In this document: positions 11,286 to 23,700 of the stretch, piece after piece | Position numbering within the stretch: the first letter of the stretch is position 1 | How the letters are laid out: each line of letters begins with the position of its first letter | DNA from: Chrysoperla carnea | Lineage: Eukaryota > Arthropoda > Insecta > Neuroptera > Chrysopidae | Length of the DNA stretch: 64,000 nucleotides | Direction of reading: 5' to 3' | Assembly: GCF_905475395.1 (NCBI RefSeq) | Contig: NC_058338.1 | Location: 71,311,435 to 71,375,434 of the forward strand | The notes under the pieces: model-generated | What the model was told of the DNA's origin: nothing | Database searches by the model: none | The model's input: only the letters and a program-made list of their open reading frames with translations | Program-made: the position numbers and the translations under genes

Positions 11286-14200
11286 TTTCAAAATATTTTT
11301 TGTACTAAAAATGAAACACTTCAATAAATTTTCAAACTTGTCAACCTATAAAAAGAATTACCATATGTACATTCAGTACATTTCAACAAATGTCAAAATA
11401 TTGCATGTGGTGTTTATCAGTATTGCCAACTTTGAATTCTCAAGCCCACTAAACAGATGATAGAAAACCACTAAAAAACCACTAGAAAACAGTTTAATTA
11501 AGAAACATTTTACAATATTTCTCGTACCATAGAGAATACATTGGGAGTACTATATTATATTTAATAATTGAATTGTCCGAAAATTGAAAGAGCGTGAGTA
11601 TAAACATCTTTGGTTGAAAATATTTTGTAGCAAATGCATAAATTTATTTTAAACAAATACTTACCCATAATTAAGATGTTTGTCTCCGTACAATATTGTA
11701 AAAATGTTTTGGAGTTCCTCAAACCCAAATCAATCAACCCTACTAGCTCAAATTGGGTCTTTTTTAAATGGAACATGATAATATCTACTCCATTGATTAG
11801 GTGATAATAACACTCTGATCATTTATTATATTAATTTTGCCAAAGCTAAACTTACCTTTTGGTTGTCGAAATCATTACTGACAGCAAGCGCATATTTGAC
11901 AGTCTAATAAACGAGTTAAGATAAAATACAAAAATCTATGGAATAAATTACTAATATTAATATCACAATATATTTAAAAATCTTAATTTATTTATTTTGA
12001 AATTGGATTATTATTTATTTTTTTTCTTCTCTCAAAGGTCTAGAAAATAATTTGTATCAAAGTTGACAAGCAGATAGAAATTAGCTTAGATATATCACAC
12101 CATCTATATGGTGTTAATTTTTATAAAGTGTCCAAAATTAGAAAAAACGAAAACACCTATGGGCTTATTAAAGATAATGAAAATACTCTAAATATGTATT
12201 TTTTTTTACGGTTTTTATCTAGCAAATTCTCAAAATACCAAATAATTTTTTTTTCAGGTTCTTATTTTTTTTATCGAAAGACTAATAATTTTTGACCGAA
12301 CATTTTTCTCTAAAAATATTCTTTTCTTACAGTTTTTAGTCTTAAAAAAGTAGAAAGGTACCTAAAATTGTAGTCTGAAGAAAAGTTTTTAAAACTAAAT
12401 ATGCATTTTTTCCATTTTTTTTTCGAAATATACGGTGGAAACTTTTTTAAAAATCACTTGTATAAATTACCACATATTGTCATCTACGTATTAAATACAT
12501 TATAAATTTATTATATGTACAATTTACAATAATTAGACTGAATCTCTTTAATTTGAATATACAATACTTTCGGCTATTTAATAAAATTAACTTAATTATA
12601 AAAAAAATATTGAAATAATTAAATATATAACAATATTTTAAAAATTGTCAAATTAATTAACCTTTTTAATGGTGCTTTTCATCGATTTGCTTTTGTTTCA
12701 GACAGTTGTCAAAAAAGTTTTCAACTGAAGGAAATCTGATATATTTGACCTTTATTGAACAGCGTTTTTTGTCAAAGATAGAGGGTATGTAATATGTCTT
12801 TACTTGATTGACACCTATCCGAAACATAGAGAATCGTTTTTTAAATGAAAAGCCCTATAAAACGTTCTTATTGCGCTTCTGTTCTAAAATCCAATTCAGT
12901 ACCTTCACTCATACACTGATCAGCTTGTCACCAGCCAATCAGATGACAGCATTTCAATTTAATCCAGTATATCAAATTTTTACGATCACTTTATTTGCAT
13001 TAAATTTAAAAAAATGTCTATAAATATAAATGATTATTATAATTATTTTGTACATAAAGAACATTCCTGTGTTTGATACAAACACATGTAGCATATTCTC
13101 AAAACTTAAATCTATGTAATTAATTTATATTTTCTTTAACCCTTCAGGCTGGTCGCCTTTCGTATCACAATCATCTTGTGATGAGAGAAAACCATCTACT
13201 GAAGTATATAACAAATTGTATATCTATTTTTTTTAAATCGACTTTACTGAAGTGTTGAGAACAAGTCTCACATCCCTTAAAAAATATTTTTTTTCCTTTA
13301 TGTTTTGAGTGTATAAAATAAATTTTATTTACTGTCCTATAAAGTGTGAGAGAATTTCTTTACGCAACTGTTCTGAAGGGTTAAATTGAATCAAGCGTGT
13401 CCTGAAACCTGTCTAAATAATAATTAATATTATACTATTACCGTAAACACGTACTAAAGTAAATGTAAATTATTACGGGTAGTACGTTATTCCGGGAGTT
13501 TTTTTTTAATTTCAATCTACAAAAAAACGTGACCCAAAAAATTTGACCTCAATCGGCCACGAAAACCGGCTCAGCGGCCGTATTATTAAAATAATTAGTT
13601 AGATTAGCAAATAATCATTTGATCTACGTGCAGAACCATTAAATAATTTTGGATATAAATAGCACCATTGTGAAGATTGTCTTGCTAGTTTGATCTCATA
13701 TATTTTTAATAATAATTGACTTAAAAACTTGTTTATAAAAAATGAAGCACCAGTATAGAGGTGACTACGTTAGTTTAGGCACATTATTATACCTATTCAT
13801 TTAGAGACCCGACTGTCATTTATAGCGTCCTTGGTGGGAAAAATATTTGAAGAAAGAATAAGTCTTAAAAACTGTTAATAAGTGTCCGAAAACATTAAGA
13901 AATTCAGAATTAAGAGTTCCTAAGACTTTTTCGGAGTTTTTAAGATTTATTTTTTCTTTCACCACACAATATTTTTTCCACCAAGGGTTAAATGGCATAA
14001 TTTTAATGGCGGGAATAAATGCTTTGGCTATATATTGGTCTCTTTTATATTAAAGTCTATAGTCAACACACATCTTATCAGAGCTGAATTTACCATTTAG
14101 GCAGCCTAGTCGCCAAACAAAAAAAAAAATTCCGCTTTTATTTTTTCCCAGGAATCCCCACCGCGAGCTTCGCCCATCTCTGCTTAGGTGGACCTCCACC

Positions 14201-14715
14201 AAAAATAAACCCATTGGCGAAAATTTTAGAGCTTCTCTAATACTAAGTTTGGCAGTTCCCTATTACAAAAATGCCGCCCAAATTGACTTTGAATTCAGCT
14301 AAGGTCACTTTTTATGTCTTCATTTAAAGCTACTAACAGTCTATATTTAGAAAAGCTACTTAACTTTATTTTATCTATAAAAGCTACCTTAATAAAAAAT
14401 TTGTCTAGTCAATCTATTACATTAAATTTTTGTTACATTTAAAAATATATGAATAAAGGACCATTTACAAATTTTTCCATCACATAGAAGAGGTTTATGC
14501 CTCTCGAAGGAGAGCTTATTGTTCGAAAACATTGCTTCAAATGCATGAATAAAAATGCAATGCATTCCTTCTTAGATTGTACAGTCTTATTATTCAATTT
14601 CATTTAAATAATAATTTCACTGTTTTTAGAATATTTCCTACGTATATGCCATAAACATTTGGAATATTCCAAAATACTCAAGTTATCAAATAAACAACCG
14701 TTTGAAAAATAAGTT
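11286..14715. other. Intergenic region between eIF2B epsilon and Ork1
   Basis: This is the 5' flank of eIF2B epsilon and the 3' flank of Ork1. No exon was found. It contains a piggyBac-type MITE (13140-13380), a short CG-bearing fragment near 13540-13590 and a GC-richer repeat fragment near 14150-14240 (CCACCGCGAGCTTCGCCCAT). A possible minus-strand polyadenylation hexamer for Ork1 lies near 14370, too weak to call. Otherwise A/T-rich sequence with poly-T tracts around 12190-12430. Confidence 0.6.
13140..13380. mobile_element. piggyBac-type MITE with TTAA target duplication
   Basis: A 241-bp element begins CCCTTCAG and ends CTGAAGGG, an 8-bp perfect terminal inverted repeat, and is flanked on both sides by TTAA (13136-13139 and 13381-13384). 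TTAA duplication with CCC...GGG ends is the hallmark of the piggyBac superfamily. There is no internal ORF, so it would depend on a transposase made elsewhere. The intact ends and target sites suggest it is not very old. Confidence 0.75.
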
Positions 14716-17700
14716 TTATGGTTTATCAATTCTAATATCTGTCAAACTGTCATGTCTTGTTCTTGCATTTCTATTTAAGGCTTCATGTCGTAACGAATCT
14801 GGACGAAATCTGGGTCGAGGCATATTTTGTGACGTTGGATACAAGGAATGACTCCGAACTCTTTCAACGGCTGGAATGCGCAATGAAGTCCTTACTGGCT
14901 GCTGCCGTTCATTTTGATAAAATGATGGGGGAGCCAAAAAATTAGTTGATTTGTCATTTGTTGTATGTGTTGGTGGTAATTCTACAGGCCGTACAGAAAA
15001 TCTACGACTTGATCTGGCCGAACCAGTGCTAGGAGGGCGCAAAGACATTCGACGACTACCACTAGGCAAGGGTTTTAGAGAATTTCTTCGTCCATTGTTT
15101 GACGCTGGTGTAACATTTGGAGGGAATAATGTTAGTAATGATGGTAATTTTGGCGGGGTTAAACTAGCTGTTCCTAATTTCCGACGAGGTGTCGATCCTT
15201 CTGTCATGTTATTTTCCATTTGTGTATTTAAAGATGTGATTGCTCGAATTAAATCTCCCACAGAAGTTTCTTCCAAAACGTTTCCACCACCGCCCATTGA
15301 GAATAAACTGCCGATACCAGTATGAGTTGAATATGGATTATGTTTAGCGTGGATTCCATCAGATGTCATGTGAGCATATTGAGCTGGTGTCATGTCACTA
15401 GCATCGGATTGTCTATGATCATCCTTCGACCGCATGAATGGTTTCTTTATCCTTGCTATAATTCCTTGAGTATTAATTATCTTTGATTTAGTAGAATCTA
15501 ATATTTTATTTTTAGTTTTTTTACGTATTTCTTGTATTTCTTTGGTAGCAAACGGTCCTGACCAAGTCCAATCAACTCCATTATGGAATTTATCATCCAC
15601 AGGAATGGTATATTCACTGTATGATCTTTCTCGATGTAATTGCTTTTGAGACGTTATTTTTTCACCACCGATTGTCCAGCCAGAATCACGCCATTTTTCA
15701 CTGGCTAATATTTGACTGTCAGCAAATCCATGGATACCTTGTAGTTGGTTACTAGATTCATTTACGTCTGCTTCAGAATGGTATGTACCTAGTGCGTTTA
15801 CTACTTGTGCTAACAAATCACATGGTTGAAGTAATCCATTAGCTGCGAATGTAGCTTTACGATCAATTCTTTCGAGGTCTGTATCAGATTGAACACGTCC
15901 AATATCTTGTTCAACAAATGAGTGCACACTTTCTGAATATGCTCGCCTGCGTTTTTGTCTGATAGAATCTTCTCGATATAAGGTTAAATCTGGACAACTG
16001 GAACTTCGCTCTCGTAGCGTTGGTGTATAGTTAAATTCATCACGATACACTGGCTAGAAGTTAACGAAATATATCATTAAACTTTTTTTAAGGAGATAAA
16101 AATCGTAAAGCATGTTTCGGTGTCTTCGAGATTTATTGAAACTTACAAATGGTAATATAAAGAGAGTGATCAAGTCTCAAGTATCAAAGTCTGTAAGTGC
16201 ATAGGCTCAACAAGACTTTAGCTTTGTTTATTAGGTACCACATAAAGATTCAGACTGATTTTGCTTATAAAATGTACGGATATCAAAAAGGTATGGCCTC
16301 ACAATTGACGGACTATGCATGAAAACAAAAAGAATGTACACTCGTACGGATATCGAACCCTCAATCTTTTGCATTTCGAATCAGTATTTTAACCAACAGA
16401 TGGAAGATTGGAAGCACGAATTGTATACACGACTATCAAATATCCCAATAGAGAGAAATATTGACTTCTAAGCCAAAATGCTAGAAGCTGTAGGTTCGAT
16501 ATTCGCTCACATTTATTTTTTAATAAGTAGCATTAATGCAAGAAAGTAAATAATTCTTATTTTGTACGAATCAACTTTAGGGGCAACTTTTTGTTTGTTT
16601 TTAAAGTGGATTTTCAGAAAAATTTTGAAAATTTAAACTTCGCAACTTACTAAGCTTTATCTTAAATTAAGAATAATACCTTATAGCGTAACATATGAAT
16701 TTCATTTAGAACTTTTCTTAGAATACCCATGTCGCTTGTAAAACCATTCCATATTTTTGATTGTGTATTTCTGATATTACATGCCAATTTATGCTCTAAT
16801 TTAGCCATTTGTTTCGATCTTAGTCCACGTGTTATAAAACCTAAAACCATGACTAGATATCCAAGACCAAATACAATCCAAACAATTAGAAACACTTCGT
16901 ACATTACAAACACAAAGTTATTAGGAACATTTTGATCATTCACTCCTGAAATTTAAAAAGTATGATTTTAAATTTAATTATAATTGTTTATCCTTTTTTT
17001 CTTTGTTTTCTACTTTATGACTTCATTGGCATTAAATAAGGTATTTCAAATTATCACCGAATTATATATCAAAAAATTAAAAAAGCTGTATCGAAGGGTG
17101 TTACAATTTTATATAAATTACTAAATACATTCATAAAATACAAATTGTCTATGCTTTTTGAGAAATGATAGTCATTAATCATAGTTTCGCAGTAAAATTT
17201 ATTTTCTACAAATTTGCTTATTATGAAACTTTAAATTTTTGCTTGGGTAGTTAATTTTAATAAACTAGAAGACTCAAATGAAATTTTGCCATTCTTTATT
17301 TTCGACTTATTTTGACCTAAGAAATACAATTCTCAGAGATGCAGCGTGAATTTTAGTGACTTTCTGTCGCCCTAATACAACAATGGTCTAAATTACGCAC
17401 AAATACGAAATGTTTATTTATTTAAGTAATATTTACCGGCTACAAAATCTCCAAAGCCAATTGTTGTGAGGGTAACAAATGCATAATATACAGCCACATC
17501 ATAATCCCAATTTTCGAAGACCATAATAACGTATGCAGGGATAAATATAAAAAATAAAAACCCAGGTATTAAATACAATGCAATTTGTCCACATAAACCT
17601 AATTTCCATGACTCATAATTCACTTTATATGATTTCCATTTTTGATGTGTTTTGATAAACTAAAAATAATAAAGAATAAAAATTGTTTTTATCAAACTAT

Positions 17701-20700
17701 TAATTTATTGTATCTAATTCTAAGCTTTTACATGACACCCATATATTTGGGCGATATACAATCGAACCTGAGTAAGACTTTTCTGAGTAATTGACTTTTA
17801 TTTTCTTCTAAGACATAGTACTTTTCATTGTTGTGGAAATTTGGTAAAGTGGCAGTTGAAAACAATAAACGAAATAAAATATATTAGGTACATAACATAA
17901 GACTTTTAGTGAAAGTGTTGCAGTTATTGCAGAATGGTTTTCTTGCAGATTAACAAAAAACTGAAAGGTGATACATAGGCTCTTAGCTCACGTACAAAAA
18001 ACTAAGTGGTTCCACCACTTTTGAGGTTTTGTACATTTGTTTTTTATTTCCTTGCAGCCAGCGTTTTAAATAACAAATTTTTGGTATCGGGGCGTTCTTT
18101 TACGTCACAGGCTTGTAAAATTTTTAAAATTTACTATCAATTTAAAGACTTTATAAGTTCAAACTAATAAATTTTCGTTTTGTGTTATTCCAACAATCAT
18201 TTTGCTAGATCTTCAATGAAACTGAATGTCCGATTATGTTTTTGTTACAATAAAAAAAAGAACGGATGTTTTTCAATTTGATGCTTAAAAATTGTCCTAG
18301 CCCCGTGAAAAAGAAAGTATCGCTATCAAGAATGTTTTATGTAAAAAGTTGGCGGTAAGGATATAAAGAACGTGTATAAAAAATTTCAACGATGGTGTAA
18401 TAAGTTTTATTCTAGGATATCTTACGTAAAAAAAAATCCATGAACCCTAACATTCTGCTGCGTGGTAAATAAGCTTCTGAGTCGATGTGAAGCGGCCATT
18501 TACGAGATAGAGGGGAAGGGAGAAATAAAATTAGGGAATATTGAGAAAAATGTCTATACTCTTTACCAGATACATACTTCTGCTAGACATCCCCCCTCCC
18601 TCCTTCCAAACGAACGGAAAAGGGTAACATGGTTTGATTGATATTTATAGCCAAGAAGGGAAGAGGGGATATGTCTGCTAGCATTACGTAACATTTGAGC
18701 AGTCATAAGGAAGCTTATTTGGGAAGGAATAGACACTTGTTTCAATTTTTACTCATTTTATTTCTCCCTCCTACTCTATCTCGAAAATGGCCACTCTGCC
18801 ATACATATTCTTATGAGATGAAATGCTCCACATCGACTAAGCAGCTTATTTACCACGCGGCCGAAAGTTAGGGTTCATGGTTGTTTTTACGTGCCATGTC
18901 CTAGAATAATTTTTGGGATTGCATTATGCATGACCAAGTGAAAGTGTAGGGAGCCAGAAATTGTTCCCCACTGTGATAGAACCAATTTCAATGATCCAGA
19001 AACCATAGAAGTGCTCAAAGGCAATATGGAAGCAGACACTCAAATGAGAATGATAAATAAAGTGTTGTTCTCATAAAAGCGTTGATAAAAGGCTTTTACA
19101 AAACAGATTAAAAAAAGCAAAATTACACGAATAATAAGTTATTTTCTAAGAAGTTTTAGCAGTTTTAATAATTCTAAGTCATAGAGTTTGTGGGAGGGGG
19201 AAGCGGTTGACATACTGCTCAAAGACTTTTCTTGTTTTACATTTACGATTCTCGCTTACTCAAAGTACGATTGCATTCCACTATACTTTCATGTAGTACC
19301 AAAGTTTACATCTCCGTAAATAAGATTGTAAATTTTTTTAAAAATAATATTAAAACATACCGTTTTCGCAAAAAAATCACCTAATGTTGCAAGTAATATA
19401 CCATTGATTGGAATGCCTATTAGCGCATAGAATATCATTAGTATACGGCTAACCATTGTTGTGGGTGCTAAATTACCATATCCTGTAAAATAAATAAATA
19501 TGAAATTATTTCATAATTGAAATTTTGAGTTACATCCTGGTTTGACATTGTTCATGAATTTATTTATTTATTACACTCATATTTGAATAATTGAATCAAT
19601 TAGCCATTAATTAATTATCATATAACTTATAAAAAGAATAAATTTGGTGCAAGTATTCAAATGACCTTCGTATATGTAAAGCAAAGTTAGTATGAGTACT
19701 CGAACAACATTCGTCAATTCTATTATTTTAGAAATTAAACCCATAATGACTTCACATATCGTGTAATATATACAACAGTAAAAAAATCGTAGAAAAACTC
19801 AAAAAACCGCTATCACTGCGTTGTAAATTAAAAAAAATTAAGAACCCACTATTTTTCCTTTTTATTCGTACGCACGCTTAATGAGAATACATGTTACATA
19901 CGTACTTGTTTTTTATCATGTACTGGTTTTTGGGGGAACTGAAATATAATAGACTCTCGAAGTGGGCGGTACCGAAATTTGAGAACCTACGGGGTACCCT
20001 AGGCATCCCGGGCACCAGATACCTGGTGCCCAATTTTTTCGCGTCATTCATATTCAGTGACCCAGAAAACCCCCGAGTAACGAGTTTAGACCGATTATAT
20101 AACGAATTTTCCGAAAAATCCATGAGACGATATACCAGGATACCGTTTACCCTGGATACCAGGTAACTCGGAGACCCCAAAAACCCTCGAGTAACAAGTT
20201 TGGAATCATTTCCATCACTATTAACCGAATTGTGAATTTAGTATATTTACGGTTAATTTAAAATGCAATTATAAAATGCATATTATTTATGCAAATTGCA
20301 TATTTTTAATTTCTTTAAAATCAATTTAGGTTACAAAATTTCCTGACGTCCTAATGCAAAAAACTTCATTAAAATCCGTCTTACTGTTCAAATCGAACTT
20401 CAGTGTTCGTTTCTGCGACTATAAGAATAAAGAATGTTTGTCAAGTACTTTTCGAAACCGATTGATTACGTATGCTATGCGTAGTGTGTATGTAGATATA
20501 AGACGATCGGCAGGCTCTCCCCAGGACTCTGCGCTCGGTTTCTACGCATCCCTTGCACGCTCGCATAAAGACTGGGCCTGGTTTAAACCACATTTTTCTC
20601 TGTTATCTAATTTTTCTTTCTCAATCTCCAAAAATGCAAACAAAAATATTCCTGTAAATTTTGCGTCATTATAGACCCGCGGTCTATTCAGTAAACGATA

Positions 20701-23700
20701 TTAAGGAAACGGTAAAGAAAAAAAATTATGTAAAAATTAATATTGCACGTTTCCTATTTGAAAATTTGATTTGGTTCAAATTGGCTGAATCACGAACCTT
20801 TAAAATCAAAATTAATATCTTTCATTTTTTTGAGCATGAAATTTAGATAAAATTTACTGCTTTTCGTGCTTTGCAAATCCAAGGTCATTGTTTTTTTATT
20901 GGAACAAAAAATAATCAAATTGTTTAAATCACGATGTATATCCAGTCTTTTTAATACTCAAACAAAGCTTTGCCAGAATGATGTTTGCTTTATATCTAAA
21001 AACTATTCTTGGAAATAGCAGTTCTTTTGATAAGTAAAAATCGCAAAAATACGACTTAAGATCTCCAAAGAAAACAAATAAAGAATCTTTTTAAGACGAG
21101 TAAAAAAAAAAATCCCTCACAAACAATTGATCAGCTAAAAAAACTTAAAGTTATGCTAAAGATCTCAAATCCAGAACCTTATCTAACGATACTTTATTGG
21201 TAAAATGCATTATGATTTTAAAGCTAAACTTACCAATTGTGCTTACTACTGTGAAAGCAAAAAAGAATGAATGGTAAAAATCCCATAACGGCTGTTTTAA
21301 TTCGGTACTGTTATCTACTGGACGTTCACAAAAAACCGAAATCTTATTCAAAATGTCTTGATGAGTCATTTCTCCCGATGGCTTATAATGTCTGTTTAAC
21401 AAGTCTGAAAAAAAGAATAATAATTATTAAATTATGCAATGTTACTTGTGATATTACGGGAACGTGTGGGGTATTAGTGAATAGCTCTTCGTAAATGATA
21501 TTGGTTAGTAGGGAGTAAATAAATTAATATAGTGCCACCTTTTAAAAAGGGTTTTGCCTTTTAAAAAAGTAAATTTTAAATGATTTTTCAGATGGAATTT
21601 TTGTCTGGAAAATTTAAATAACATTGTTTCATTATAAAACTAAATCATATTAAAATTAGCCCACTGAAATTATTTGAAAATTTTTTGGAGTTGGCTCTAA
21701 CTCGGTGTTGCTGTCTCTCAATTATACATTTGCCTTGCTAAAAGTACATGCAAAAATATTTTTTTTTAATTGTCTTAAAATGATTTTTAAATCATCAACT
21801 TTCACCTACAGAGAAGGGATTTTCATTACACGCAGTAAACACAACCGCTATCGGATGTCAGACGTACTTCATCCCTAATTATTTTCTGGAAGATATATCC
21901 AAAATTCAGTCTTCTTTTTGAAACTTTCTCGTGACGTTAATTTTCGTACTCTTTTATCCAAACATTTTTTATCATAATCATAATAAGTTGATTTTATTAA
22001 AAGTAACTTATAGTGAAATTTTTAATTGATTTATGAAACATAAAAATAGGTATCTTTAAAAATGAAACTTCGAGATATATGTTTCAAATGCTTTTACAGA
22101 AATTTATTCTTTGTTTTCATAAAAATCTTTTTTTTCATGTCGAAAAGTTGTAGGTAACTCGTTACTTCAGATATAATTTGATATAAGTGGAAAATATTAT
22201 TATTTTATAATGCACTATTTATAATAAATAAATTATAATTAAATTAATTTATAAATGTATATTTTTTAGTTAATTAATAATTCTTATTTTACAATATATA
22301 TGAAATATACCAAGGTATACTAAGTTTAGTCCCAAGTTTGTAACGCTTAAAAATATTGATACTATGAAGAAGATTTGGTATAGGTTTTCATAAAATCACC
22401 TAATTAGCCCATTTCCTTTTGTCTGTCTGTCTGTTTGTCAGTCGAGTAATCTGCATCACGATTACTCAAAAACGAAAAGAGATATCAAGCTGAAATTTTT
22501 ATAGCGTGATTAGGACGTAAAAAGTGGGGTCGAGTTCGTAAATGAGCAACATAGGTTAAGTGGGTCCATAGGACCCATATTGTAAACCGTTAGAGATAGA
22601 ACAAAAGTTTAAATGTAAAAAATGTTCCTTATAAACAACTATAAAGTATATATAAACAACTTTTGGTTGAAACATTTTTTCGTAAACATCACTGTTTACC
22701 CGCGAGAGCGCAAATTATGCGCAAATTGTATAGTATGTATTATATGGGAATATCAGTTGTATATGTGTGACATGTATGCATGTGTAATGTGACAGAGTAA
22801 TCAACTCTGTCTATACATAGTATTTCAACAATTAACTCCAATTGTTTGTTTTCACTTGTTTATTTATAATTTTAATTGAGTACAACTAAATAATGTTGAT
22901 AAAGTCTATTCCTACCTAGTTATGCATTTATTTGCAAATATTTTATGATAAAATTAAAAATAATTCTTTAACCTTAATAAGTAAAATATAACTCATCGTT
23001 AAAAAATTCCATTTGTATGACGCATTACAATTCATTCGAATTCATATCATTGAAAATAATGAAAATTTTTCTATGAAAATTAAAAAAATTTTTTTGTAAA
23101 TTTATAAACCTAAATCTAAGTAATAGTTAAAGAAAATATCCTTTAAATAAAGGATATTTTTCTTAAAGTTATCAAAATACTTATAAACACTAATTCAATA
23201 AAAATTTTACTCAAAGTAAATTGGACTTGTATTTATAACTTTATTTTATGCTTTTTTTATTACCAGTATTTTTCCCATCGCTTCCACCAAGATATTATGT
23301 ATCTGTATTCTTTGACCAAATTTTTATCGGTTAAGTGTATTATCAAAAGGTTTCTTAGTATACTTAATATGCGTTAAGCAATGCATCTTAGTGAGAGGTA
23401 TTATACCTATACATGTGTTGAGCATGTAGTTGTAAGACGCTTGGAGAGTGGGATTTTCATCAAATTCATCAGTGGTTCAGGCTTTAGTATGCCTTAATAT
23501 GTATGTATATAATACCTCTCAATTAGATACATTGCTTAACGTATGTATTCTGTCATACTAGTGATATTGATATGCCTAGATGTAACGATCACAGATTGTA
23601 TAGTCCCGTAATGATTTTAATCGGACATTAAAGAGATAAATGCTCATCTTAATTTGAATAATTAATATTATGGAATATTATCTGCGCTTCCACCATCAAA

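Noticed and set aside
14757-15325. Plus-strand ORFs opposite the Ork1 tail exon.
   Set aside because: They are antisense shadows of the 446-codon last exon, whose product matches the Ork1 tail blocks.
19878-20180. Overlapping ORFs of 91-100 codons on both strands.
   Set aside because: They mirror each other across a GC-rich repeat within an Ork1 intron; composition explains the openness.
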